NCBI GenBank assembly: GCA_003486945.1 | Contig: DNFL01000321.1 | Span: 1,130-20,627, forward strand | Reading direction: 5' to 3' | Source of the DNA: Hyphomonas sp. | GTDB taxonomy: Bacteria > Pseudomonadota > Alphaproteobacteria > Caulobacterales > Hyphomonadaceae | DNA length: 19,498 nt | Part shown: positions 1-7,033 of the stretch, one piece after another | Numbering within the stretch: position 1 is the first letter of the stretch | Layout: each line of letters opens with the position of its first letter | Notes under the pieces: model-generated | Database searches by the model: none | What the model saw: only the letters and a program-made list of their open reading frames with translations | Told to the model about the DNA's origin: nothing | Program-made: the position numbers and the translations under genes

Positions 1-512
1 TCTTCGACACGCTGAACGCCAAGGCGGCGATCAAGGCGCTGATGGATTTTGCGGCAGATACGGGCGAGCGGCTGCCGATCATCATTTCGGGGACGATCAC
101 GGATGCGTCCGGCCGGACGCTCAGTGGACAGACGGCTGAGGCGTTCTGGAACTCGGTGCGCCACGCGCGACCCTGGGCGATTGGCCTCAATTGTGCGCTC
201 GGCGCGGAACTGATGCGGCCGCACATCGCCTCGATTGCGCGGGTGGCGGACACGCGTGTGATTGCCTATCCGAACGCCGGATTGCCGAATGCGTTTGGCG
301 AGTATGACGAGACACCGGACGAGACGGGCGGGCATCTTGGCGAGTGGGGCAAGAGCGGGCTGGTGAATATTGTCGGCGGATGCTGCGGCACGACGCCGGC
401 GCATATCGCGGCGATTGCGAAGGCGGCGGCGAAGGCTGCGCCGCGCGCGGTGCCGAGCGTGGCGCCGGCGATGCGATTGTCCGGGCTGGAGCCGTTCGAG
501 GTGGCCTCGTGA
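1..512 (+). CDS. metH: Methionine synthase, homocysteine S-methyltransferase subunit (split MetH, partial)
   Basis: This is the C-terminal 169 residues of the homocysteine-binding module of cobalamin-dependent methionine synthase (EC 2.1.1.13). The reading frame is open from base 3, so the gene's 5' end lies outside the window. The three zinc-ligand cysteines of the family are visible: one in GLNCALG (codon 192-194) and the adjacent pair in GGCCGT (codons 381-386). In this enzyme they activate the homocysteine thiol. The chain stops at TGA 510-512 instead of continuing into the pterin domain as in single-chain MetH such as that of E. coli. The remaining MetH modules are encoded separately at 937-3576, so the enzyme is split into two polypeptides. 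The stop overlaps the GTG start of the next gene (GTGA), which suggests translational coupling. The family call is very secure; assembly of the two chains into one enzyme is inferred. Confidence 0.95.
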   Translation, partial: FDTLNAKAAIKALMDFAADTGERLPIIISGTITDASGRTLSGQTAEAFWNSVRHARPWAIGLNCALGAELMRPHIASIARVADTRVIAYPNAGLPNAFGEYDETPDETGGHLGEWGKSGLVNIVGGCCGTTPAHIAAIAKAAAKAAPRAVPSVAPAMRLSGLEPFEVAS

Positions 513-940
513 CGACCAATGGCGAGGTGCGCCCGGGCGACCTGTTTGTGTTCTATGGCCTGCTGAAGCAGGGCGCTGCGGGCGGGCCGCAACACATTCC
601 GTTATCGGAGGCGGGCGAATGGGTGGCGCCGTGCAAGTTCCGTGGGCGGATGTATGACATTGGCGGCTTTCCGGGTGTCGTGGCGGGCGACAGTGTTTGC
701 CACGGCGTGCTGTACCGTATCCATGATGTGAGCATCGTGCCGGCGATGGATGAGTATGAAGACGTCACCGACGACGCGGAAACGGCGCTCTACCTGCGTC
801 AAAAGATTGCGCTGCTGGACGAAACCGGCAGCCCGACGGGCGCGCAGGGATGGATCTATATGTACAATCAGCCGACGGACGGCTGCCCGGTGATCGAGGA
901 CGGAAACTGGTCACTGGATGCGGGAAAGACACGGAAATGA
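509..940 (+). CDS. Gamma-glutamylcyclotransferase-like (AIG2/GGCT fold) protein
   Basis: A 143-residue protein starting at GTG 509. That start is favoured by a GAGGTGG ribosome-binding site at 498-504 and by the GTGA overlap with the stop of the upstream metH half. The frame is open further upstream, but that part only shadows metH. The N-terminal [10 protein letters not shown] corresponds to the YGxL substrate-binding loop of the AIG2/GGCT fold. It is followed by [12 protein letters not shown], by HGVLYRI, and by MDEYED, whose glutamate sits where the family's catalytic acid/base lies. A late WIYMYN strand completes the fold. Family members release 5-oxoproline from gamma-glutamyl amines or peptides, and some have other small substrates; the substrate here cannot be read from sequence. 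Its stop overlaps the ATG of the second metH gene (ATGA). It is therefore co-translated between the two halves of methionine synthase, an unusual position. Family assignment is fairly secure; activity is unproven. Confidence 0.8.
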   Translation: MTTNGEVRPGDLFVFYGLLKQGAAGGPQHIPLSEAGEWVAPCKFRGRMYDIGGFPGVVAGDSVCHGVLYRIHDVSIVPAMDEYEDVTDDAETALYLRQKIALLDETGSPTGAQGWIYMYNQPTDGCPVIEDGNWSLDAGKTRK

Positions 941-3576
941 CGCGCGCTTCCTCCCAGAGCTTTGTCAATATCGGCGAACGCACGAACGTGACCGGCTCGG
1001 CCGTGTTCCGGAAGATGATCGTTGAGGGGCGCTATGGCGACGCTGTGGACGTGGCGCGCCAGCAGGTGGAGAATGGCGCGCAGGTGATCGACGTCAACAT
1101 GGACGAAGGCATGCTCGACGGCGTGCTGGCCATGACGACATTCCTGAACCTGATCGCGGCAGAGCCGGATATCGCGCGCGTACCGGTGATGATCGACTCG
1201 TCCAAATGGGAAGTGATCGAGGCCGGCCTAAAATGCGTGCAGGGCAAGGCCATCGTCAACTCCATCTCATTGAAGGAAGGCGAAGCGAAGTTCATCGAGC
1301 AGGCTCGGGCGTGCCTTTCCTATGGCGCGGCGGTGGTCGTGATGGCCTTCGACGAGACGGGGCAGGCGGATACCGCGGCGCGCAAGATCGAGATCTGCCA
1401 GCGGGCGTTCCGAGTGCTGACGGAGAAGGTGGGCTTTCCGGCGGAAGACATCATCTTCGATCCGAACATATTTGCGGTGGCAACGGGCATTGAGGAACAC
1501 AATACCTATGCCCTCGATTTCATCGAGGCGGTGAAGGTGATCCGCGAGACGTGTCCGGGGTGTCATATCTCGGGCGGGCTTTCGAACGTGTCGTTCAGCT
1601 TCCGCGGCAACGAGCCGGTGCGCCGGGCGATGCATTCGGTGTTTCTATATTATGCGATCCCTGCGGGGATGGACATGGGCATCGTCAATGCCGGCCAGCT
1701 GGATATCTATGATGATATCGAGGCGGAGCTCCGCGAGCGTGTGGAGGACGTGATCCTCAACCGGCGGGCGGATGCGACGGACCGGCTGCTGGAGATTGCC
1801 GAACGCTTCAAGGGGCAGAAGGGCAAGACGCAGGAGAAGGACCTTTCCTGGCGCGAGGCACCGGTGGCGAAGCGGCTGGAATATGCGCTGATCCACGGCA
1901 TCTCCGAATATATCGATCAGGACACGGAAGAAGCGCGCCTCGGCGTGGAGCGTCCGCTGCATGTGATCGAGGGGCCGTTGATGGATGGCATGAATGTCGT
2001 CGGCGACTTGTTCGGCGCGGGCAAGATGTTCCTGCCGCAAGTAGTGAAGTCGGCGCGCGTAATGAAGCAGGCGGTGGCCTGGCTCGAGCCATTCATGGAG
2101 GAAGAGAAGCAGCGCCTTGGCACGGTGAATACGACCAATGGCAAGGTGCTGATGGCGACCGTGAAGGGCGATGTGCACGATATCGGCAAGAATATCGTCG
2201 GCGTGGTGCTCGCCTGCAACGGCTATGAGATCATCGACCTTGGCGTGATGGTGCCGGCGGAGAAGATTCTCGATACGGCGGTGAAGGAGAAGGTGGATGT
2301 GATCGGCCTCTCCGGACTGATCACGCCGAGCCTTGACGAGATGGTTTATGTGGCCAGCGAGATGCAGCGGCGCGGGATGACGCAGCCCCTGCTGATCGGC
2401 GGGGCGACAACGAGCCCAGCGCATACGGCAGTGAAGATTGATCCCGTGATCCGCACGGCGCCGGTGATCCATGTGCTGGATGCGAGCCGGGCGGTGGGCG
2501 TGGTATCCTCGCTGCTGAACGAGACGGAGAAGCCGAACCTCGTGGCGCAGACCAAGGAGCGCTTTGAGCGGATGCGTGAGGCGCGCAAGGATGGTCCGCC
2601 CAAGGAGCGTTTGTCGCTGGCGGAGGCGCGCAAGGCGGCGTTCCGGCCGGACTGGAAAAGCTACGAAGCGCCGAAGCCGACATATACGGGCACACGGACG
2701 TTCGAGGGTTTCGACCTTGCGACGCTGGCGCGGTATATCGATTGGACGCCGTATTTCTCGGCCTGGGATCTGGCGGGCAAGTTTCCGCTGATCCTTGAGG
2801 ATGAGAAAGTGGGCGAGGCGGCGCGCGGGCTGTGGCGCGATACAGAGGCGATGCTTCAGCAGCTGATCGGCGAGGCCTGGCTGAAGCCGAAGGCGGTGGT
2901 TGGCTTCTGGGGCGCGAACGCGGTGGGCGATGATATCCGGCTGGAGACGGGCGACACGTTCTTCACGCTGCGCCAGCAGATGAAGAAGGACAATGACCGC
3001 GCCAACTATGCGCTGTCGGATTTCGTCGCGCCGGAAGGCGAGGACTGGGTTGGCGGCTTTGTCGTGACGGCGGGGCCGGAGGCGGACGAGATTGCCGACC
3101 AGTTCCGGAAGAAGGGCGATGATTATTCCTCCATCATGCTGAAGGCGCTGGCGGACCGGTTTGCCGAGGCGATGGCGGAGTTCATGCACGAGCGCGTGCG
3201 CAAGGAGCTGTGGGCGTATGCCCCGGACGAGGCGCTGTCGAACGAAGACCGGATCGCAGAAAAGTATCGCGGCATCCGCCCGGCGCCGGGATACCCCTCG
3301 CAGCCGGAGCATACGGAGAAGGCGACACTGTTCCGTCTGCTGGAGGCGGAAAAGCGGATCGGCGTGTCTCTGACGACCAGCTATGCGATGACGCCGCCGG
3401 CTTCGGTTTCCGGGCTTTATCTGGCGCACCCGGATGCAATCTATTTCGCCCTTGGCCGGATCGAGCGCGATCAGGTGGAAGACTATGCGCGGCGCAAAGG
3501 CTGGGACACGAAGACGGCCGAGCGCTGGCTGGCGCCGGTGTTGAATTACGATCCGTTTGCGCTGGTGGAAGCCTAG
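937..3576 (+). CDS. metH: Methionine synthase, pterin/cobalamin/activation subunit (split MetH)
   Basis: An 879-residue protein carrying the folate, cobalamin and reactivation modules of MetH, which transfer a methyl group from 5-methyltetrahydrofolate via cobalamin to homocysteine. ATG 937 overlaps the upstream stop and gives an N-terminus right before the conserved [10 protein letters not shown] of the pterin domain (residues about 9-270). An in-frame ATG at 850 would add 29 residues unlike the family. The cobalamin cap domain spans about 302-395 ([19 protein letters not shown]). The B12 domain follows, with GDVHDIGKN, in which His414 is the expected lower axial cobalt ligand. The activation domain occupies about 565-879. 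Its RPAPGY motif (Arg781 to Tyr786) matches the RxxxGY S-adenosylmethionine site, used for reductive reactivation together with a flavodoxin-type partner. All modules except the homocysteine domain are intact. It pairs with the zinc-binding chain at the start of the window. Confidence 0.96.
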   Translation: MTRASSQSFVNIGERTNVTGSAVFRKMIVEGRYGDAVDVARQQVENGAQVIDVNMDEGMLDGVLAMTTFLNLIAAEPDIARVPVMIDSSKWEVIEAGLKCVQGKAIVNSISLKEGEAKFIEQARACLSYGAAVVVMAFDETGQADTAARKIEICQRAFRVLTEKVGFPAEDIIFDPNIFAVATGIEEHNTYALDFIEAVKVIRETCPGCHISGGLSNVSFSFRGNEPVRRAMHSVFLYYAIPAGMDMGIVNAGQLDIYDDIEAELRERVEDVILNRRADATDRLLEIAERFKGQKGKTQEKDLSWREAPVAKRLEYALIHGISEYIDQDTEEARLGVERPLHVIEGPLMDGMNVVGDLFGAGKMFLPQVVKSARVMKQAVAWLEPFMEEEKQRLGTVNTTNGKVLMATVKGDVHDIGKNIVGVVLACNGYEIIDLGVMVPAEKILDTAVKEKVDVIGLSGLITPSLDEMVYVASEMQRRGMTQPLLIGGATTSPAHTAVKIDPVIRTAPVIHVLDASRAVGVVSSLLNETEKPNLVAQTKERFERMREARKDGPPKERLSLAEARKAAFRPDWKSYEAPKPTYTGTRTFEGFDLATLARYIDWTPYFSAWDLAGKFPLILEDEKVGEAARGLWRDTEAMLQQLIGEAWLKPKAVVGFWGANAVGDDIRLETGDTFFTLRQQMKKDNDRANYALSDFVAPEGEDWVGGFVVTAGPEADEIADQFRKKGDDYSSIMLKALADRFAEAMAEFMHERVRKELWAYAPDEALSNEDRIAEKYRGIRPAPGYPSQPEHTEKATLFRLLEAEKRIGVSLTTSYAMTPPASVSGLYLAHPDAIYFALGRIERDQVEDYARRKGWDTKTAERWLAPVLNYDPFALVEA

Positions 3577-3637
3577 CCGCCGCTGCCCGAGTCGCTATAA
3601 GACGCGGGCTGACATCCTTGTCATTGGGGAGAGACTT

Positions 3638-5062
3638 ATGCCGAAGGCGCGCCTGCGGGGCGAGAATGCGAAGATCGTGGCGACCCTTGGGCCGCGCAGC
3701 CGGTCGCTGAAGGAAATCCGCGCGCTGGCGGAGGCGGGGGCGGATGTGTTCCGGCTGAACTTCTCCCATGGCAGCCATGAGGATCATCGTGCGACGCTGG
3801 AGACAGTGCGCAAGGTGGAGGCGCTGGTGGGCCGGCCGCTGGCGGCGCTGGCGGACTTGCAGGGGCCGAAGGTGCGCGTCGGCAGTTTTGCCGGCGGCGA
3901 GATGAAAGTTTCGTGGAACGCCGAGTATGCGCTGGTCGCAGCGGAAGCGACGGACGCCGCCGAGACGATCCCCGTGCCGCACAAGGCGATCATCGATCAG
4001 CTGGAGATCGGCGACACGATCCTTGTTGATGATGGCAAGCTGATCTCCACGGTGACGCAGGCCGGCAAGGCGCCGAAAGGGCGCGCCGATGTGCCGGGCA
4101 AGATTTCGGACAAGAAGGGCTTCACCGTGCGCGGCAAGGCGCTGCCGGTGAAGGCGCTGACGGACAAGGACAAGGCGGACCTCGAGTTTGCGCTGTCGAT
4201 CGGTGTGGACCTTGTGGCGCTGTCCTTCGTGCAGTCGGTGTCCGACATTGCGATGACCAAGGCGATCATTGATGGCCGGGCGCCGCTCATTGCGAAACTG
4301 GAGAAGCCTGCGGCGCTGGGCGAGCTGCGCGAAATCATCCACGCCTCGGACGGCGTGATGGTGGCGCGGGGCGATCTGGGCGTCGAATATCCGCCTGAAG
4401 AAGTGCCGGTGATCCAGCGGCGCATCATCCGCGCGGCGCGGGCGGCGGGGCGGCCGGTGATTGTGGCGACGCAGATGCTTGAGTCGATGATCGAGAATTC
4501 GGCGCCGACACGTGCGGAAGCGTCGGATGTGGCGACCGCAATCTATCAGGGCGCGGACGCGGTGATGCTGTCGGCGGAGACGGCTGTGGGACGCCATCCG
4601 GCGACGGCGGTGGCGATCATGTCGCGCATCATCCGGGCAACGGAAAATGCAGAGGACTATCGCAAATCGCTGCTGCAGTTCAAAGGCGACGGCGTGGAGA
4701 CGCACGCGATTGATGTGATTGCCAAGACGGCTACAGAAATGGCGGAAGCGGAAGGCGCGACGGCGCTGGCGCTGCGCACCGGGGCGTTTGACCGGCTTGC
4801 GCGGTTCTCGCGGGTGCGCGGGCCGAAGCCGATCCTGTACGGATCAATCCAGGACGACCGCGTGCGGCAGGCCTGCCTCCTGTGGGGCGTGCATCCGCAC
4901 AAGCTCGATGCCGGGGTCGAGAACTGGTACCGGTCGCTGATGAAGGCGGCGGGGCTGGAAGGCCGGGTCGCCTATGCGCGCTGGTCGGGTGATGATGCGC
5001 GCTTTGCCTGGGAGATCGGGGTCGGCAAGGGCCTCGATGGCAAGCCGATCACTGGCGTATGA
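3638..5062 (+). CDS. pyk: Pyruvate kinase
   Basis: A 474-residue cytoplasmic enzyme converting phosphoenolpyruvate and ADP to pyruvate and ATP (EC 2.7.1.40). ATG 3638 is chosen because GGGGAGAG at 3626-3633 lies five bases upstream and the protein then begins just before the family's KIVATLGP. The phosphate/potassium-site motif RLNFSHG is followed by the start of the B domain at DLQGPKVRVG. The active-site motif IAKLEKP contains Lys220 and the metal ligand Glu222, and VARGDLG supplies Asp246. The ATQMLESMI and SAETAVGRHP segments are also conserved. The C-terminal domain is complete, and the length is normal for bacterial enzymes. It lies 61 bases after metH and may be partly co-transcribed with it, although a separate promoter cannot be excluded. 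Its last 14 bases overlap the 3' end of the convergent protease gene. Confidence 0.97.
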   Translation: MPKARLRGENAKIVATLGPRSRSLKEIRALAEAGADVFRLNFSHGSHEDHRATLETVRKVEALVGRPLAALADLQGPKVRVGSFAGGEMKVSWNAEYALVAAEATDAAETIPVPHKAIIDQLEIGDTILVDDGKLISTVTQAGKAPKGRADVPGKISDKKGFTVRGKALPVKALTDKDKADLEFALSIGVDLVALSFVQSVSDIAMTKAIIDGRAPLIAKLEKPAALGELREIIHASDGVMVARGDLGVEYPPEEVPVIQRRIIRAARAAGRPVIVATQMLESMIENSAPTRAEASDVATAIYQGADAVMLSAETAVGRHPATAVAIMSRIIRATENAEDYRKSLLQFKGDGVETHAIDVIAKTATEMAEAEGATALALRTGAFDRLARFSRVRGPKPILYGSIQDDRVRQACLLWGVHPHKLDAGVENWYRSLMKAAGLEGRVAYARWSGDDARFAWEIGVGKGLDGKPITGV

Positions 5063-5582
5063 TCATCTGACCCTGACGGACTTCATAGGAATGAAGTTCG
5101 CCAAGGAAGGTCATGCCGAGCAGGGACTGTTCGAGTTCGGTGCGCAGGATGACGGCGGGCACATCCTTGATGATGACGCGGCCGACGCGGATGCTGGGCA
5201 GCGTGACAGGCGCGCCATAAGTGAGGCCGCCAGCGGTGCGGATTTCGGAATCGAAGTCGAGTTCCTCAGGTTTCAGGCCGAGGCGCTGGGCGTCGAAATA
5301 GGTGAGGGCGACGATGCTGGCGCCGGTATCGACCATGAACTTGACCTGCGTGCCGCCAACGTCGGCGCGGGTCCAGAAGTGGCCGTCATTTTCCTTGTCG
5401 ATGAAGGCGGAGCGCGAGCCGGGCGAGACAGCCGGCTGCGGCGTGGCGGTCGCAACCGTTACCGGTTCCAGAACGGCGATGTCTGCTTCCTCGTCCTGGA
5501 ATTTCGGCGCGATGCCGAACGAGATCAACAGCGCGATGGCGACCGCCGTGAACATGACAATGAAGAGGCTGCGAATCGTCAT
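5049..5582 (-). CDS. Membrane-anchored clan AA (retropepsin-like) aspartic protease, TIGR02281 type
   Basis: A 177-residue protein with one N-terminal membrane segment (about residues 5-24). A linker rich in Pro, Thr and Ala follows to about residue 58, then a single retropepsin-like domain. The catalytic motif is VDTGAS with Asp85, preceded by a strand ending in KFM. Downstream are AGGLTYGAPVTLPSIRVG and LLGMTFLG, the latter resembling the second hydrophobic-hydrophobic-Gly signature of the fold. A single catalytic aspartate per chain implies an active homodimer. The N-terminal anchor suggests the domain faces the periplasm. Substrates of this family are largely unknown. The gene starts three bases after the stop of the DUF1289 gene, so the two form a short operon. 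Its tail overlaps pyruvate kinase on the opposite strand by 14 bases. Confidence 0.88.
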   Translation of the reverse strand: MTIRSLFIVMFTAVAIALLISFGIAPKFQDEEADIAVLEPVTVATATPQPAVSPGSRSAFIDKENDGHFWTRADVGGTQVKFMVDTGASIVALTYFDAQRLGLKPEELDFDSEIRTAGGLTYGAPVTLPSIRVGRVIIKDVPAVILRTELEQSLLGMTFLGELHSYEVRQGQMIIRQ

Positions 5583-5585
5583 GGC

Positions 5586-5780
5586 TCAACGTTTCCCGAG
5601 GGACTGGAGATGAGCAATACGTTCCGGCAGCATTGCAAGGACATTTTCGCGTCCGTCAGGCCCCATTTTCACCCATGCGGCGATTTCAGGCAGGGTGCGG
5701 CCGCAGCCAAGACAGAAGCCCGTCTGGCCGTCTACGGCGCAAACCTTGATGCAGGGGCTCTTTATTGGTTCGAGGGACAT
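5586..5780 (-). CDS. DUF1289 family small cysteine-rich protein
   Basis: A 64-residue protein starting at ATG 5778-5780. A TTG 36 bases further upstream would give a longer form with a tail (QARPLPVIAIF) that is not family-like. The family pattern is clear near the N-terminus: SPCIKVC, then GFCLGCGRT, then EIAAW. Cysteines 10, 14, 23 and 26 form a CxxxC and a CxxC pair, which suggests bound zinc or an iron-sulfur cluster; this is inferred from spacing only. The biochemical role of DUF1289 proteins is not known to me. It is the first gene of a two-gene unit with the membrane protease and is divergent from the CobT homologue. From memory, this small gene, the protease and cobT are neighbours in other alphaproteobacteria too, so the arrangement looks ancestral. 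I see no convincing ribosome-binding site before the ATG. Confidence 0.87.
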   Translation of the reverse strand: MSLEPIKSPCIKVCAVDGQTGFCLGCGRTLPEIAAWVKMGPDGRENVLAMLPERIAHLQSLGKR

Positions 5781-5843
5781 GAATATAGCAATTACCGGAA
5801 GGGGCCGAGCCTGCAACTATTACACAAAGCGCGTAACAAATCC

Positions 5844-5874
5844 TTGCCGGACACAGTCCTGAATCTCTGATATT
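5844..5874 (+). promoter_or_regulatory. Possible promoter of the cobT-like gene
   Basis: TTGCCG (5844-5849) and GATATT (5869-5874) are separated by 19 bases and lie 41 bases before the TTG start at 5916. Each hexamer matches the vegetative consensus at about four of six positions, and the spacing is slightly long. The segment is AT-richer than its surroundings and lies between divergent genes, where a promoter is expected. I see no cobalamin riboswitch; the leader looks too short and I did not find a B12-box-like stretch. Confidence 0.3.
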
Positions 5875-5915
5875 TTAACCCCGGCGCCGGGCTTTGGCGC
5901 GAGGAGACTTTCACC

Positions 5916-6917
5916 TTGAACGACCCTGCGGTTCAGAAATCGCCCCTTACGGATGTCCGGGACCTGATTCTCAAGCCGGTCGAGGCAGATGCGGAGGCTG
6001 GCCGCAGGGTGCGTGAGGCGCTGCTTGGCATGGGCCGGGAAGGCGACTTCGGGAGGCTGGGTGAAGCTGCAGAATGGCTGGCACGCTGGCAGCGGCGTTT
6101 CCCGCCGCGGATCGAGAAACCGACGCTCGCGATCTTTGCCGGCTCGCACGGGATCGTGGATGCGGGCGTGTCGCTGTCGAGCAATTCGGATACGCGCGCG
6201 CACATCGACGCACTGAAAAGTGGCCGGGCACCCCTGTCAGCGATTGCGACGCAAGCTGGGGCGACGGTGCGGGTGTTCGAACTCGCGCTCGACCGGCCGA
6301 CACCGAGCATCGCCAAGGAAGCCGCGATGACCGAGCGCGAATGCGCCGCGACCATTGCGTATGGATTTGAAGCAGTGGAGGACCAGCCGGACCTCCTGGC
6401 GATTGCCGTCTCGGGGGCCGGTGTCGGCACGGCGGCGGCGGCGGTGGCGTGTGCGCTATATGGTGGGTCCCCGGACTATTGGGTGCGCCCGAGCGCGCAG
6501 ACGCCGGCGAGCCTTTCAAACAAGCGGATCGAACTTGTCAGCGCGGCGCTGAAGCTGCACCGGGGGCACCTCTCCGATCCGCTGGAGGCACTACGCTGCC
6601 TGGGCGGGCGGGAACTCGCGGCGTGCGTCGGCGCCATCGTGGCGGCCCGGCATCAGGGCATTCCGGTGGTGCTGGACGGGTTTGCGACGACGATTGCGGC
6701 GGGCGTGGTGCATGCGATTGCGCCGCAGGCGGTGAGTCATTGTCTTGCCTCGCACATTACCCAGCGCCCGGCACATGAAGCAGCGCTCGAGCGGCTTGGC
6801 CTGGCCCCGCTGATGCAGTTGCAGTTCCAGACCGGGGGCGGGCTGGGCTCGGCAACGGCCATCGGTGTGCTGAAGACTGCCTGCGCGCCGTTCATCGCGA
6901 AACCCGCCGAGGGTTGA
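5916..6917 (+). CDS. cobT: CobT-like phosphoribosyltransferase homologue lacking the canonical catalytic glutamates
   Basis: A 333-residue protein, full length for CobT (nicotinate-nucleotide:dimethylbenzimidazole phosphoribosyltransferase, EC 2.4.2.21), which makes alpha-ribazole phosphate for the lower ligand of cobalamin. The start is TTG 5916, with GAGGAG at 5901-5906 nine bases upstream; no suitable ATG is nearby. The overall family pattern is clear: FGRLGEAAEWLA, AGSHGIVDAGVS, DPLEALRCLGGRELAA, IPVVLDGF and a conserved C-terminus. Against my recollection of Salmonella CobT, key positions differ. The ADHG motif is AGSHG (Ser77). The GELGMANTT segment carrying Glu174 is VSGAGVGTA (residues 165-172) with no glutamate. 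LGEGSGA carrying the catalytic Glu317 is TGGGLGS, with Gly308 in place of Glu. It may be a CobT with altered chemistry, a paralogue with another base substrate, or inactive. No cobS, cobU or cobC gene is adjacent. Confidence 0.8.
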   Translation: MNDPAVQKSPLTDVRDLILKPVEADAEAGRRVREALLGMGREGDFGRLGEAAEWLARWQRRFPPRIEKPTLAIFAGSHGIVDAGVSLSSNSDTRAHIDALKSGRAPLSAIATQAGATVRVFELALDRPTPSIAKEAAMTERECAATIAYGFEAVEDQPDLLAIAVSGAGVGTAAAAVACALYGGSPDYWVRPSAQTPASLSNKRIELVSAALKLHRGHLSDPLEALRCLGGRELAACVGAIVAARHQGIPVVLDGFATTIAAGVVHAIAPQAVSHCLASHITQRPAHEAALERLGLAPLMQLQFQTGGGLGSATAIGVLKTACAPFIAKPAEG

Positions 6918-6937
6918 CGCGAGGGAGGCTGCGTCAA
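6914..6937 (+). terminator. Inverted repeat over the cobT-like stop codon; weak terminator or operator candidate
   Basis: TTGACGC (6914-6920) and GCGTCAA (6931-6937) are a perfect 7-base inverted repeat with a 10-base spacer, and the left arm contains the TGA stop of the cobT-like gene. It could form a hairpin in the RNA, but only a short T-poor tract (TCTTTA) follows, so termination would be weak. A protein-binding operator is an equally good reading because related TGACG half-sites recur just downstream. Confidence 0.35.
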
Positions 6938-6946
6938 TCTTTACGC

Positions 6947-6960
6947 TGACGTGCGCGTCA
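6947..6960. promoter_or_regulatory. TGACG/CGTCA inverted repeat before the acyl-CoA dehydrogenase operon
   Basis: TGACG and CGTCA flank a 4-base centre, giving the near-palindrome TGACGTGCGCGTCA. It lies 74 bases before the acyl-CoA dehydrogenase start, and TTTACGC directly precedes it. TGACG half-sites recur in the inverted repeat at 6914-6937, so two or more regulator dimers could bind in this leader. Fatty-acid and branched-chain amino-acid catabolism genes in proteobacteria are often controlled by TetR- or MerR-type repressors that bind palindromes containing ACGT. The assignment as an operator is inference; a -35-like TTGCCA follows at 6963-6968 without a good -10 box. Confidence 0.35.
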
Positions 6961-7033
6961 CCTTGCCAGCGCGGGGCATCAACTGACATAGAGAGGCCAA
7001 CAGGCACAAAGAGATACCGGAGGACCAACGGCC

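Noticed and set aside
1645..3429. Long open frame (594 codons) antisense to the second metH gene
   Set aside because: It mirrors a certain gene in a GC-rich genome, where strong third-position GC bias keeps the opposite frame open. The product is rich in Arg, His and Leu and has no recognisable domain.
3182..4705. Antisense open frame across the metH/pyruvate kinase junction
   Set aside because: Spans two real genes and an intergenic gap, has shadow-like composition, and no start signal.
5049..5582. Retroviral or mobile-element origin suggested by the retropepsin-like fold
   Set aside because: The protein is a single-domain, membrane-anchored bacterial family member in a core-gene setting, with no reverse transcriptase, integrase or terminal repeats nearby.
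4974..5870. Plus-strand open frame opposite the protease and DUF1289 genes
   Set aside because: Overlaps pyruvate kinase and two minus-strand genes with clear family motifs; no family features or ribosome-binding site.
5781..5915. Possible cobalamin riboswitch before the cobT-like gene
   Set aside because: The 135-base divergent spacer is shorter than a typical cobalamin riboswitch (about 200 bases), and I saw no B12-box-like core.
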